Below are positions 33,291 to 44,827 of a stretch of DNA of 64,000 bases, piece after piece. Positions within the stretch are counted from its first letter, which is position 1; every line of letters starts with the position of its first letter. Source of the stretch: Phlyctochytrium arcticum (Eukaryota; Chytridiomycota; Chytridiomycetes; Chytridiales; Chytridiaceae); assembly GCA_025602905.1 (NCBI GenBank), contig JAHLKI010000002.1, positions 1,054,001 through 1,118,000 on the forward strand, written 5' to 3'. Both the position numbers and the translations under genes were made by a program. The notes below the pieces were generated by a model. It made no database searches and was not told the origin of the DNA. It saw nothing but the letters and a program-made list of their open reading frames with translations.

Positions 33291-35355
33291 ATGTCAGAAA
33301 GGGTCTTGTTTTGCGACGTTCTTTCCAACTCTCCCATGCCGCCTCAAGGAGCGCAGGAGGCCAGCTCGCATTCCGGAGAGCAGCACCGGGATCAGGAGCA
33401 AGAATCCTCTGTGGGGGCTGTCGCCACTTTTGAAAGTCGTGCTGAAGTCTCTAGCAGCGGTTCTGTTCTTCAACCGGCACCGTCATTTTCCAGCGGCCAG
33501 CTGAATGATGGGTCGAATTCCTTTCGCTACTCGAGCGTAGCCTCATTCGTTTCTGGCTCATCTTCCACGGCTCTGTTGCAGCCGCATCAGCCATCAGAAA
33601 CAGGGCCAGACAGTGAACCGCCGGTCACTGTAGTCGTCCCTACCCCGACCATTACCGTACCTCGCATTTCCATCCCAACACCTTCTAATGAGTCTTCGGG
33701 CTCAGCACCATTTCCAAATGATTCTATAAATGACAAGAACAACAGCAACAGCACAAGTTCAAATAACAAAGGCAAGCAGCCGGGCACGTCGGCGACCGCC
33801 ACGACATTTCCGTTCTCCTTGCATGAAAGACCAACCATTGAACAGGATTATGTTCGGGATGTGTTTGGTGCGCTCCAAGAGGAGGAAAACCTGCGAATGC
33901 AAAACAATCAGACGCGATGGCCATCTATGGATGGGCGATTTCATCCTAGTGATCACGCTGCGGCCGCTGCTGAAAACGGAGAACTCGAAGGAAGTCCAAC
34001 ACCTAGCGCAACCCCCAACACAGTATCCCCAACGTCCCCCAGCGTCCATCAGACAATAGCCCTTCTTCCAAGTTCTCACGCCCGCAGGAGTGGACGCGGA
34101 ACTCGCCGAAATCTCGGCGGCAATGTGACGGGGAACGCGCCAATGACGCTTCCATCACCAGTTTTGCGAACAAGTTTGGAGGCAGCTCTGGAATCTGCAA
34201 ATAACTCTGGCCAATTGCCTCCCCCACCAAGATACACTCCCGGTGAAGAACAGCATCGAAAGCTTTTTGTCGAGTATCGCACGCGACTGAGGAAAACATA
34301 CATGTTTCCGGTATTTACATGGGTGCCTTCATTCGGACTCATTTTGGTATGTGGTTTTTGTCCCATATTTGCGGTGATTTCCACATGGCATCTAATCTTT
34401 TCTTTCTACCATTTCATAGTATTACGCGATTGCAGCCAATTCACAGAAACTGTACACCTGGATTGCTGTTGTTCTCTGGCTCGGTCTGCTGATTGGGACA
34501 TATGTGGCCTACCGACTAAAGTTTCATCGATTGAAACAAGTCAATAGTCTAGGTCTGCTCCCGTCACTTCCCGAAGAAGAATTGAATGACATTGTCATGA
34601 ATGGGGCCCCACTCCGTCCCGCGCCAGAGTATGATGACATGATGCTGCGCTGGGATGAACCCCTACCCATGTATACAAACCGCGAAGGTGTTGTTCCTGA
34701 TAACCGGAGTATGCGGAGTGTACGGAGTCGGCCGGGAAGTATCAGGAGTATTCGGACGTCGCGGTCAGTGGGCGGCCCATCGGCTCTTCTTACGCGACTC
34801 TGGACCGGTGGAGGAACGTTGGTGAGCCGGGAACGTCGCGCAGAGATGGCCAATGTGGAAATGGATGAAATAATGGTAGAGAGCCCTACTAGGCCAACGG
34901 TTCCGTTGCGAGCCATGACTGCTCCAGCCCACCCCGGCCTCCCGCTCGAACGCGTCGAACAGACAAACCCAAGGGCTACCCATACTGCGCCAAATGGACA
35001 ACCAATAGAAGAATTGGAAGAGACTATTCTTGCGCTGGACAGTCCTCGTGCGCCACCCCGTCGCGAGTCATTTACTGGTTCGGAACTGGTCCTGAGGGAA
35101 GCGTGGGGTGAAATCAATGATGCTCAGCAGCAGCAGGTGGCCCAGGCGGCCAAAGTCGCTATCAGTACCCCTCAAACTACCCCAGTGACGATCCCCGCAG
35201 CACTTTCCCCCGTCACCGAGGCATCAGAAACATCATCGACGCTACCCCGGACGCTGCCCAAACCAAACACGCCAACACCACCAATGTACCCAACCATTCC
35301 GGATATTGTGCCCCATTCCCCATTGTCACCGCTGCCAACGTTGTCATCAGTTTAA
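33291..35355 (+). CDS. Two-pass membrane protein of unknown function
   Basis: Exons 33291-34346 and 34420-35355 join in phase to about 663 aa. I do not recognise it. The first 320 residues are Ser/Thr/Pro/Asn-rich and look disordered. A short membrane module lies near residues 336-385: one segment around TYMFPVFTWVPSFGLILYY and a clearer one, LYTWIAVVLWLGLLIGTYVA. It is followed by a basic juxtamembrane stretch (YRLKFHRLK). The C-terminal 270 residues are again disordered, with an Arg/Ser patch (SMRSVRSRPGSIRSIRTSRS), acidic spots and a Pro/Thr-rich end. No signal peptide is visible. Both tails probably face the same side of the membrane, making it a possible organelle- or plasma-membrane adaptor; that is speculation. 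The intron falls inside the membrane module, which supports the join. Confidence 0.7.
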
Positions 35356-36064
35356 ACTCCGCTTGCGGCACCAATATCACCAACTGACCACACCTCAACT
35401 GCCGTCCCTTCCTAAGTTCCTCCTGAAGTCCCCTTTTTGTAGAAAATTCCGTCCGTAACCCCTTCTGTAAAATATGCCGGCCGTACCTTTACTGACTCAC
35501 TCTACTTGTGGTATACTTACCATTATTTTGATTGTAAATGGATCCTTTTTGTATGTACTAAATATCCCTTCCTCATCAAATTTTCTTCTGTACATTTCTT
35601 GTGGTTATCTGGCCTATTTCCTTCCTTTGCAGAGTACTTACTGTTCTCAATTTTTTTGACACACTGGTGCAATTTTACTTCAAGTCATTCACACACTACA
35701 TATTTATACGGCGAATGTTGCATTTTTGACCGCCGATTTGGGTTTTCCAATCGACTTTTGCCGATGGTCGTCCCTGCCCCATTTTTTGGCCCAAGGACAT
35801 TTAGCGGCCAATTCGCCCAAAGAAAGAAACGCATCCGGGGGGCACCATCTTCTGTAATTACTCGGCCTTATGCGTTGTTATACTCGGGTATCAGTGTCTG
35901 CACGGGACAGATCGGAAACATTTTCCTGTAACTGCGCTGTTTGCGATTTAAATGTCGTATTCCCGTGACCAACCGAAAGTCCGCTACGATCGCGCCGGAG
36001 GGCCACAGCGACCATATAAAAGCTCGGTGCCTACCACCAATTCCTTTCACCAAACAAAACCAAT
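35356..36064. other. Intergenic region with the CAF16 promoter
   Basis: About 700 bp between two plus-strand genes. It is T-rich in the first half, consistent with a 3' end. The last 60 bp hold a TATA box and leader for CAF16. No coding frame is convincing. Confidence 0.5.
36015..36020 (+). promoter_or_regulatory. TATA box upstream of CAF16
   Basis: TATAAA within CATATAAAAGC lies 45 bp upstream of the CAF16 ATG, a spacing compatible with a core promoter and a short leader. Confidence 0.6.
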
Positions 36065-37223
36065 ATGACTGCCGCCAACCAACCTGCAGTACACGCTGCC
36101 AACCTCACATTTGGGTTCGGCGGGCCAACCGAAATTCTCAAGGATCTGTCACTCGATGTTCCACGTGGCGGCCGCTGTCTCCTGGTCGGAGCCAACGGAG
36201 CTGGAAAATCAACCCTGTTGATGATATTGGCTGGAAAACGCTTGGTGCGAAATAGTGGGGTACGGGTTATCGGCAAGGATCCATTCAATGAGGGCTCTCA
36301 GGTTTGTAAATCAACGCGAAAACGGGATCATCCTTTTTTACTTTTGCTGATGATCATTTTTAGAACATCACATACCTGGGCACGGAATGGTCGCATAACC
36401 CCATCGTACGTCGCGATGTGGCCGTCTCACGGCTACTCAAGACGCTAGGAGCTGAACGGTATCCGGAGCGATGCGCAGAGCTGTTGGAAATTATGGAGGT
36501 GGATCCAGATTGGCACATGCATGAGATTTCCGATGGTCAGCGGAGACGAGTTCAGATTGTACTTGGTACGTGTTGTTCACATTATGTTGCCCACGAGAAT
36601 CTTTTGTTTATATTCGTTCTTCCTGCTCCGTCTATAGGTCTGATGGCACCATGGTAAGACCCTCAGAACAGTGGTGATGTGACGAGAATGCCTAATAACA
36701 TTTTGTTGACTCTTTTAGGGAACTCCTTCTCTTGGATGAAGTAACAGTCGACCTGGACGTTCTTGTTCGTGGCCAGCTTCTCCGCTTCCTTCAAAAAGAA
36801 ACCGAAACCCGTAACGCCTCCATTCTGTACGCAACCCACATCTTTGACGGTCTGGGTGGCTGGCCCACGCATGTTGCCCACATTGCCGATGGGCATGTTG
36901 ATGTTGTTCGTGATCTGACTGTTCCGGGCGGATTCCCCGAACTGGACGAAGCGCGGAAAGTCCGCATGGCCGACGCAGCCAAGAGTGCCGATATTTTGCA
37001 CAACTCGCCATTGTTGCTGGTGGTGGAAAAGTGGTTGATGGATGATATGGCAAAGATGCGAAAGGAGGGCAAGCGGAATCAAGAAGGACGGGCACTCACC
37101 AAATGGGAAATTTTGAGCGATAACATGAAGCAGGTACTTGACACTTCCCTGACATGATTACTGCGCTTTTCGTAACATTTTTTCCCACAGTATGGAGATA
37201 AATATTACAACTATTGGAATTGA
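36065..37223 (+). CDS. CAF16: CAF16-type ABC ATPase of the CCR4-NOT network
   Basis: Exons 36065-36301, 36364-36565, 36638-36653, 36719-37133 and 37191-37223 join to about 300 aa. It is a single soluble ABC ATPase domain: Walker A GANGAGKSTLL, a signature region ISDGQRRRVQIVLGL, Walker B ELLLLDEVTVDLDV and the H-loop YATHIFDGL. The phrase LLLLDEVTVDLDV is a hallmark of Caf16. Yeast Caf16 was found as a Ccr4-associated factor linked to Mediator; the molecular role is poorly known. There are no membrane segments, so it is not a transporter. Exon 3 is only 16 nt and encodes GLMAPW across its junctions. The last exon is 33 nt (YGDKYYNYWN). The next plus-strand gene starts 96 bp downstream. Confidence 0.93.
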
Positions 37224-37319
37224 ATTAATTGATTTTGTACTTAAACTTAACCTTATGCCTATAACATGGAAGGCAGATCAATTTTCCTTCTTCAAAAGAA
37301 ATGTCCGATCTGAAATACA

Positions 37320-38642
37320 ATGCCAGGCACAGGCCAATGCGCCTTTCCGACGCGACCGCCGTCGCGCTCCTACTTTTACCTCCGTCCCATCCCCAAATCC
37401 CTGCGAAATTCTCTCTTTCCGCAAGACAAAAATGCATCAAAGTCAGATCTGAGTCCCGAGGCTAATCTGGCGACACTCAAAGTATGGTCCTCTGGGGATC
37501 TAATGGACCCGGCTCGCCTGGAAATCTTGCAAGACACATTTGACCAAGTCATTGGGCGGTTCGCATCCTTCTCCGGGCTACTCACCGAAATCAAAGTATT
37601 CTTTTAAACTCTGCATTTATTTATCTTAGACCAAGCGATTAAATGGCAATCTGAGTAGAATGAGTATGGCCTGGTCCTGGCTGCACTCCAAAACATGACG
37701 GATGAGAAACGGTACTTGCGAGCCAAGCTCTCGAAATTGGTGTGCGAAAATGGCAGTCAGCAGAGTCTGGATTCGTTTCGGTCGCTATTGATTCAACTCT
37801 CGTTTCGTAAGGAAATGATTGAGAGAGAGAATGCAGTGTAAGTAACGACCGATTCTTGTTTTTACTCATGGACTAATGATTTTTTGTAGGTTGATTCAAA
37901 CGGATCTGGACGAGTCAAAACAGTTTGTGGCCTTGCTTGGTCGGCATTTTCCTACTACCCTGCCAGGAGATATTGCTTGGGATAAGCAGCGGCATCTGAG
38001 ATTAAAGGACCGGTGGGAGTGGATTGTTAAATTTGCGGAAACCAAACAGTCAGAACCTGTTATGAAAGACCTATACCAGCGACTCATTGCTCAGGTACAA
38101 CAGTAACCCTCGATGTGCTGCTGTTCTGCTTCTGACATTTGTCGTTTGTTTCAAAAGGAAGACATGTACCAGGCAGTCCTAGATCAAGACGATCTATCCG
38201 ACCTCATTTCAGCGACTGCATCCACCACCTCACCCCAGCTCAAAAGGATCCAGGCAGAAATTGAAGAGCAGTATCGTCAAATTCAAGAATCGCAAATGTC
38301 GTTGGCAGAAGTAAAGAGATCACAGGGGAAGGTTGAGGAGGAGTTGATGCGGGTGTATGGCGAGGTTGAATGTGTGGAAGTTCTGCTGGAGAGCCTAAGG
38401 AAGAAGGCCGGGGTAAGATTTTCTCTCTTGTTGTCGGAAGGATGGTCATTATATCAGATTTTAACGTTCCTTGATAGGTAACGCAAGGAGCGGCGGAGAC
38501 AGCAGTACCGGAAATGACTGATGCCACAACTACATCAGATCCTGAACCAATGGAAAGCCCTGTACCTGAACCATCACAGACACCTCAAGCAATAGAGAAC
38601 GAGGACTCACCAGATGCAGATGGAGACGGAGACGTTGCATAG
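37320..38642 (+). CDS. Coiled-coil protein, probable TSNAXIP1 N-terminal family
   Basis: Exons 37320-37595, 37659-37837, 37890-38094, 38158-38412 and 38478-38642 join to about 359 aa. Residues about 60-125 read RLEILQDTFDQVIGRF, SGLLTEIKNEYGLVLAAL and DEKRYLRAKLSKL. This spacing (F..VI..F..Y..LL..IKNEY..VL..L) resembles the TSNAXIP1 N-terminal domain found in sperm and flagellar proteins. The rest is mostly coiled coil (LKRIQAEIEEQYRQIQESQM), ending in an acidic Pro/Glu/Asp-rich tail. If correct, it is probably an axonemal or basal-body coiled-coil protein, which suits the flagellar RSPH14 gene 5 kb away. The match is from memory of the pattern, so a generic coiled-coil protein remains possible. 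An ATG 19 bases upstream is out of frame. Confidence 0.6.
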
Positions 38643-38932
38643 TAGCATTAGGAATAGACACATCCCTTCACCTACACTAGATCACCCGTGTTCATACTGA
38701 ACACAATGGATGAAAACCCGAATATCGTGCAATGTTTGAACACCCAAGTTCCGCCAAAATCCAGGTTTGATAGCAAATGCTCTGAAAGGGTATTTTACTA
38801 TATAATAACTTAAGAGGTCCCAATCCAAAAAGATCTGTACAACATTATCAATTTGCCCCATCAATCCACTACCAGACCTTTACTCCGCATGTCAGCTTTG
38901 GCAGTTTGGATTTCCTAATGGATGGATCAAGA

Positions 38933-39256
38933 TCAGATTTGAGAGTCGGAAGAGGAGGTGGTCATCATGTTTGTATTTACCGCCATCAAGCTGTGATGAG
39001 CTTCAGGACAGTCTCCAAAGGTAGCAAGAGAATACCCAATGGTTGCTAACGAGTAACTACCAAATGCGACAAGTACCCATAATGGGATCTGTCGCGGAAT
39101 GAGATTATCAGTATGATCGAAAGTGAAAAGGGGAGAGAGTTTACTTACGATGGGGACGATTTGGGAGAATGGTTTTGGGATCGGGGCTCGCAGGGCCAAG
39201 AGCCATGTTGTGAATGAGAGGACAAATATTGTGAAGAGGTTGCTTGCGCGGGTCAT
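38933..39256 (-). CDS. DPM3: Dolichol-phosphate mannosyltransferase subunit 3
   Basis: Two exons, 39256-39149 and 39088-38933, join to about 87 aa; human DPM3 has 92. Two membrane segments (LFTIFVLSFTTWLLAL and IPLWVLVAFGSYSLATIGY) are followed by the diagnostic cytosolic motif GYSLATFGDCPEAHHSLM, which parallels human GYRVATFHDCEDAARELQ. DPM3 anchors the catalytic DPM1 subunit to the ER membrane; the complex makes dolichol-phosphate-mannose for N-glycans, O-mannos­ylation and GPI anchors. Saccharomyces has a one-subunit enzyme without DPM3, so this species uses the multi-subunit type. The intron is a standard GTAAGT-CAG intron of 60 bp. Confidence 0.9.
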   Translation of the reverse strand: MTRASNLFTIFVLSFTTWLLALRAPIPKPFSQIVPIVSKLSPLFTFDHTDNLIPRQIPLWVLVAFGSYSLATIGYSLATFGDCPEAHHSLMAVNTNMMTTSSSDSQI

Positions 39257-39619
39257 GTTTTCCGACGGAGACTCTTTCGGCAACGTGTGCGAGATCGGAG
39301 GCAAAGAGGTTGGTAGGTGTAATGTGTGAGAAAGATTTCGGCGACGGAGCGATCGTGCTTGTGACAACGCTGGGAAGATAAACAACGCGAGCTGAAACCT
39401 CGAAGGCTCGACCAAGGTTGGGATCTGCCAAATTGAAGATACTCAATAGATCTACTCAAGATACTTGATTGCAATGTCTCCTCCTCTGCCTGAGTCCTCT
39501 GCCTCGTTTTCCTGGCCGGAACCATAATGTACCGTAATATCATTTCAAATGCCAATATGATAAAGTAACTCAAGTAGGAACGGATTGGAGTAAGCATACT
39601 GTATACTATTAGAATCCCT

Positions 39620-42558
39620 CTATTTAAGTTTAACAACCTGTTGCTCATGCGACTTATTCTGAAACACATATGTCACAACCTTACTCTCCATCGCCTCCGT
39701 TTTCAAGCACGTATCAACCACTTTCCCCAGCTCCAACTCACTATAATGGTTCCACGTACTCGTATCCTGCGCTCCAGCCCCAGCATTGACTTCCAGTTCG
39801 GGTGGTTTCTTAATTTGTTTGTGTTTGATGCACCGTTTGCACCGGAATGTGTCGTGGGTATCGCAGAGAGTAGTGGGGTTGAACAGAAAGAGTTGGCGGA
39901 GGTTTTCGAGGGAAAAGTGACGTTCGACATCTTCGGTTGCATCGACAACGCAACTGGAAAGGGATTGTTTGTGGGCTTGGCCTGTATGGAGAAATGTAAA
40001 AGAGTTAGATTTACGCAACTGTGAGGCCCGAAAAGTCCAAACTCCTTACGTTGAAAGATTTTTTCTTCAATGGAACCGGTGGCAATGAACCGATAGATGA
40101 AACACGTCTTCTTTTGTCCGTCTCGCCATACTCGCGCAAGTGCTTGTGCATCATTCGCCGGGTTCCAATCTGGATCAAAAAGTACCAGTCTGTTCGCGCC
40201 AATCTAAAATCATGTTGTCAATTAGCGTTCTCGTTTTTAGATGCAGCTTTGGGCACACTGCCAACATTACCAGATTGATTCCACATCCACCAGCTTTACT
40301 TGACAGCAAAAAGATGAATTCGGGTGAGACGGGGTCGTTGAACCGGTCAACCAGTTTTTGCCGCTTTTGGATAGTCATTGTCCCGTCCAGCCGCAGATGG
40401 CCCCATTTGCGTGCTTGGCACATGCGGACAAACAGATCGAGTGTTTGAGTGTAATTACTGATTAGAACAATCTTGTCCGTGGTTGTTTTCCTGCACAAAA
40501 GCTATTCAGCGGGGAGAATAAGAATTGGCCAAGACCATGCGCTTACCGCATATTGACCAACATCCGCTCCAATAGGTTGATCTTTCCTGAATATTCGCTT
40601 TGCCACGCATTCTCGTCAAATCCGCTCGGATACAGGTCGGCCGCCTCAGCACCAAATTCTTTCCGATCCAGCAACGCCGGGTGATTACAGAGCTTTTTCA
40701 GGAACGTAATGGCCTTGAGTGGTTGCGATCCGGAACCCGTCAAAATGTTTTTGACTTGCTTGGATTGGGTGAAATGGTTATAGAGGGAGAGTTGCATAGG
40801 GGTAAGTTTGCAGAAGACAACATGTTCGTATTTTACGGGGACTTGATTGCAAGCATTTAGTACCAGATGACACACACCATGAGAGAAGCACTCACGATAT
40901 TTGGTAAGCAACTCTGCTGTACGGCGAATGATGAATTTGTTGGCAATGGCCAGTAGCTCGGCAAGTTTCTCATTACTGACTGCTCGATCCTTCTCTGAGG
41001 CGTCCGCGTCTCGGCCGCGCAAAATGGGTATTTCGAAGCTTTTGCGAAACTCTGGGCCGGAGCCGAGGACGTCAGGGATGGCGAAACTAAGAAGGGCAAA
41101 GTATTCTGCATATTTCATCGCGTTAGTTGGAAGTTCTGTTACTTTTGGCGGATTTGCGAGCAGAGCAGTGTACCTGTAAGATCGTTCTGAGAGATTCGAG
41201 GTGAGCAATGGTAAAACCGATTACAAGTGCGGAAAACTATACCTGAATGGGGGTTCCAGAAAGAATGACGCGTCGCTTGGCGTTCAATTGATTGAGATTG
41301 ATGTATGTCTGCGACTCAGCGTTCTTCAGCCGATGCCCTGAGCAAGTCCAGATTGTCAATATCACAGCAATTACCAAAGCCAGGGGATGCTTACCTTCAT
41401 CACAGAGCAATAGTCCAATTTCAGTCTGACACAAAATAGAGCTGTATGCTCTCAGTGTTTCATAGGACACAATCAAGACAGGTTGAACAATTGCCCGCCC
41501 TTTATCTGACACAAACTTGCGCATATCGCGTTCCGTTTGTTCTTTGCTGCCCTTGTTATCACACGCGTAAGGGCGAATACTGTTCTCACCGAGCCATTTT
41601 ACGAGCTCGTTGGCCCAATTCTTGACGAGGGAGGACGGACAGGCAATGACGGCTTTTTCGATGGCTGGCTTGCCTGCCTCTGGGGATTGTTTTAGGAGAG
41701 TCCAAAGAAGTGTGATACCTGAATACTTCGTAAGTTTTTACTGCTAAAATCCCAGTGATTGACTCGTATGCTTACATTGTAGTGTCTTGCCCAGTCCCTA
41801 GCGAGAGAAGAGCTTAGCAAATAGAATGATATCTTGGCGAAAAAGGTACCCACCATCTCATCAGCCATGATGCAGCCAAAAGCATTGTCCTTGACCTGTC
41901 CCATGACACATTGATACAAAAACCTCACGCCTTCAATTTGATGTGGCCGCAATATGTTTCCGAGTCGGGGATCCACCACGACATGTACTTCCTGCACGGG
42001 AAGTTTGCTACCCAGCTTGGTGGATTTGAGAGCGTCTAAAGATGCGGCTGCTGATATGATCTTGGGATGATGGAGAACAATTGCGTTGGGAAGTTCGGGG
42101 TCATAGAGAGGGCCTTTGTAGGTTTGCGTGCGTGCGCGGGTGCCAAGGGTTGTGCCGACGCGGAGACCACCACTACCAGCTGGACGTCCCGTCACAAACG
42201 TTGGAACCTATAAGATAACAGTTGTAAGTATGGAGGGATCTTGAGCGGACACACTAGCAACAATTCAATTCACCTTAAATCGTTTGGTAAGCGGACTTCC
42301 CCGACCAGCACCACCACCACCCGGCGACGCCGAGAACGGCTTGAGTCCCCGACTCGGCGACTCTTGTACATTGGTCTTGACTAGAAGCGGTGTGCGGGGA
42401 GTTTCTGTTCGCACGGGTCCAGTTTTTTTGGGTGTTCCAATGTCCTTTTTGGTATTGGCCGTTGGCGCATTCTTGGTTCGTCGCTTGGCTGCTCCATGGT
42501 TTTCCCAATCTGATCCGTCGTCGTCGCTGTCACTGTCGTCTTTCCGTTTCTTGGCCAT
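39620..42558 (-). CDS. RAD54: Swi2/Snf2 recombination-repair ATPase Rad54
   Basis: Eleven exons (42558-42274, 42207-41854, 41797-41776, 41718-41395, 41337-41243, 41186-41174, 41105-40896, 40841-40547, 40490-40271, 40203-40050, 39981-39620) join in phase to about 777 aa. Helicase motifs are in order: IMADEMGLGKTLQ (I), DEGHRLKN (II), [10 protein letters not shown] (III), [12 protein letters not shown] (IV), [11 protein letters not shown] (V) and [17 protein letters not shown] (VI). The N-terminus has basic Ser/Lys-rich sequence, and [23 protein letters not shown] is typical of Rad54. Rad54 translocates on DNA with Rad51, opens the donor duplex and remodels joints in homologous recombination. 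Exon 3 (22 nt) holds part of motif I and exon 6 (13 nt) encodes the NDLT of motif III. It is divergent from a mitochondrial gene with only 171 bp between starts. Confidence 0.96.
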
Positions 42559-42729
42559 TCTTTTGAGCCAGAAAGATGTCCCAAAAGTGTGAAAAAGCAG
42601 TTTGGAGGGCGGACATCTTCGCGTATGTGGCTGTGCACTTCATGATTGTGACGGCAGTTTCGCGCTTTTCCCGATCTTGGCGGTTTCTGCTGTAATGCTG
42701 CGTTTACGAGTAGCAATACCACCTATAAG

Positions 42730-43569
42730 ATGCCGCTATCCCAATCTCTTTCCTCACGGGCACCCCGAATACTTCCACGCCTCTTTCACGCTTCCCAAGT
42801 CCGCAACCAGTCCACCATTTTGCCTGCCGGGACGTCAACTTACCCTTACCCACTCCATGTTCACGCTCCGACCAACAGTCTCAGTTTCCTCTCTTCGCAG
42901 GACCTAAAGGATCGGGCACTGGTGTCAAAGCAGATCATTGGATGGGTGACTAAAGAGGTACCATCGGTGGATAAACTTGGACCAGCGTCCTTCAAGGCGA
43001 ACAGGGAGTTTGAAGGTGCGGTGGTCTCTTTTGTTTATACTTGAGATCTCCACTTACGAACGACACTGCAAACCAGAGCTGATTCAAGAGGTTCTTGCCG
43101 AATGGGTGACCCATGATGAGGGATTCCAAGGTATGTTCAGGAGAATGAGGCCATGAGCTTCATGGGTCTAACATAGCAGCAATGCATCCCATCTCAGGCC
43201 TGGCGCAACATCAGAAAGTAGGCTTTTTGAACATTAACGATCAGCGGACACCGTCGCCTTGGGGCCGTGTTAGGCAAGTTGTCCGTGATATGTGCCCCCT
43301 CATCGTGACATGGTAACAAATGTCTTTCCTGATAGCGATCCGGAGGATATTCTGGGGACAATACAACTGGACAATGGGAAACTTGTTTCGGGATCCTACG
43401 AGGGGTATGTGACTGGTCTACGGGGCTACCTTCATCATGATTACGCTTGACTGAGATGCGCTTCTCTAGTATGCCAACACATCGTCTTGTTAGCGGGAAC
43501 GGCTTATTTCAATTGAGCGAATTGTTGCATGGCAAGTTGCTAGACAAGCTGCGCTCGCTGGCATCGTAA
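42730..43569 (+). CDS. Probable mitochondrial protein of unknown function
   Basis: Exons 42730-43015, 43077-43130, 43177-43273, 43336-43404 and 43470-43569 join to about 201 aa. The third intron is a GC-AG type (GCAAGT donor at 43274). The N-terminus (SLSSRAPRILPRLFHAS) is Arg/Ser-rich without acids and looks like a mitochondrial targeting peptide. Downstream are compact ordered stretches: ELIQEVLAEWVTHDEGFQ, VGFLNINDQRTPSPWGRVSD, PEDILGTIQLDNGK and, at the end, MPTHRLVSGNGLFQLSELL. These look like a conserved eukaryotic domain, but I cannot name it. The continuous, protein-like frame across five exons supports a real gene. It is convergent with the promethin-like gene, 146 bp between stops. 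Confidence 0.72.
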
Positions 43570-43715
43570 ATACATTGTAGTTCAGAAATGGAGTTGCGCA
43601 ACGTTTATATTCAAAAAATTATTAAAATGAGATCATACTGTCTACGGGGTAATATAATATTAGTATAAGGTGTGTGAAGCTTCAATGGAGGCGTTGAACG
43701 GGGTGGATTATGCGC

Positions 43716-44281
43716 TTAAGCGGTACCCTCGAGACGCTTGGCGACTTGGTAGGCAAAGTAGGCCAAAGTGAACCTGATAGACGTAGGATGAGTTGGGGGA
43801 GCAACACACGTGTCAAGGGTGAGATTCATACCAGAATGTCAAGATGGACGCCAGAATGAGCGCACCGGCCAGGAACCAAAAGAGAACAAAGCCTCCAAAA
43901 GCGAGGAAACCGCCCTGGACAAATGTGACGGCGGTTCCGGCAATTCCAAGAATGACAGCTCCTGTGGCTACACCGTAACCGGTGAAGACGGCCAATGGGA
44001 CAGCAGCGGCACCACCAAGAGTGTAAACAAATGCCTAGTGTTCACACAACAGGTTAGCTTTTGCTTCAATGCGGGGATACGCGTCAATGCATCAAGCCAG
44101 GTCCAACACATACCTTGAGAGGAGGGTACCGGTCGAGGACGGCTTTTGAGGTAGAGAGTGTGCTAACGGCGTAGTAGTTGGCTGATCGGATCAGCGGGGT
44201 GAGACGGCCAGCGGCGCTCTGCACCAGAGATGAGATGCCAGTGGGCTGCTGGAGCTGCTGCTGCTTGCTTTGAGTGGCCAT
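43716..44281 (-). CDS. Promethin-like (LDAF1/LDO family) lipid-droplet protein
   Basis: Exons 44281-44114, 44034-43832 and 43773-43716 join to about 142 aa. A Gln-rich N-terminus and an amphipathic stretch (SSLVQSAAGRLTPLIRSANY) lead into LDRYPPLKAFVYTL, then two long hydrophobic hairpin-like segments (AVPLAVFTGYGVATGAVILG and GGFLAFGGFVLFWFLAG), and a short polar tail. This pattern matches promethin/LDAF1 and yeast LDO proteins, which sit with seipin at ER sites where lipid droplets form. The match rests on hydrophobic pattern and short motifs (HP/YP before the first hairpin, AVP, GG), so confidence is moderate. A TATAAAAG box at 44422-44429 and a probable 5'UTR intron (about 44368-44307) precede the ATG. 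Confidence 0.65.
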
Positions 44282-44421
44282 TGTTGTTGATTGGCGTTGT
44301 TGTTTCTGATGCATGGAACGGATTAATGCGCATGCTCCTCCGCGAGATCGGGAAGGCACAAAACTTACAATGTGAACGGAAATAGCTTTGGGCGAGACGG
44401 GGGATTCCGACGGGTAGGAGG

Positions 44422-44429
44422 CTTTTATA
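44422..44429 (-). promoter_or_regulatory. TATA box of the promethin-like gene
   Basis: TATAAAAG on the minus strand lies about 140 bp upstream of the ATG. With a GTAAGT...CAG leader intron of 62 bp removed, the mature leader would be short, which makes the box plausible. Confidence 0.55.
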
Positions 44430-44827
44430 CGATGAGGAATGGGAAGATGGACAGGGGGGGGAAAACCGCAGGGATTTCCCATTGCCATGTGCGCTTTGTC
44501 CCGATTGGGACCACTGACGTGGGACACGCAAGCCACCAGCCACTGACAGCTGTGCGCGACTGTCATTTTGGGGGAAAGACATGAACCAGGGACAGCAAAA
44601 CACAACGTGGTATATCACAAAAAGATTTAGATACAACCGTACATATCGGTAGGAACGGTAGAGAGGAGAGGCGAAGGAAAAGAATGACATGACCAGGGGA
44701 AGCGAGAGGAAAGGAGAAAACGACAGAATATGCCGCAGGTCTAGTTCGCGGGGGAAGGGAGACGGGGAAATTGGATCAAAAAGTGAGTGTGTTTTTTTAC
44801 ATTTCTGCATCTTCTAAATATCGGTAC

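Noticed and set aside
37301..37450. ATG at 37301 as the start of the coiled-coil gene
   Set aside because: It is in another frame and stops after about 50 codons; the frame from 37320 joins cleanly to four further exons.
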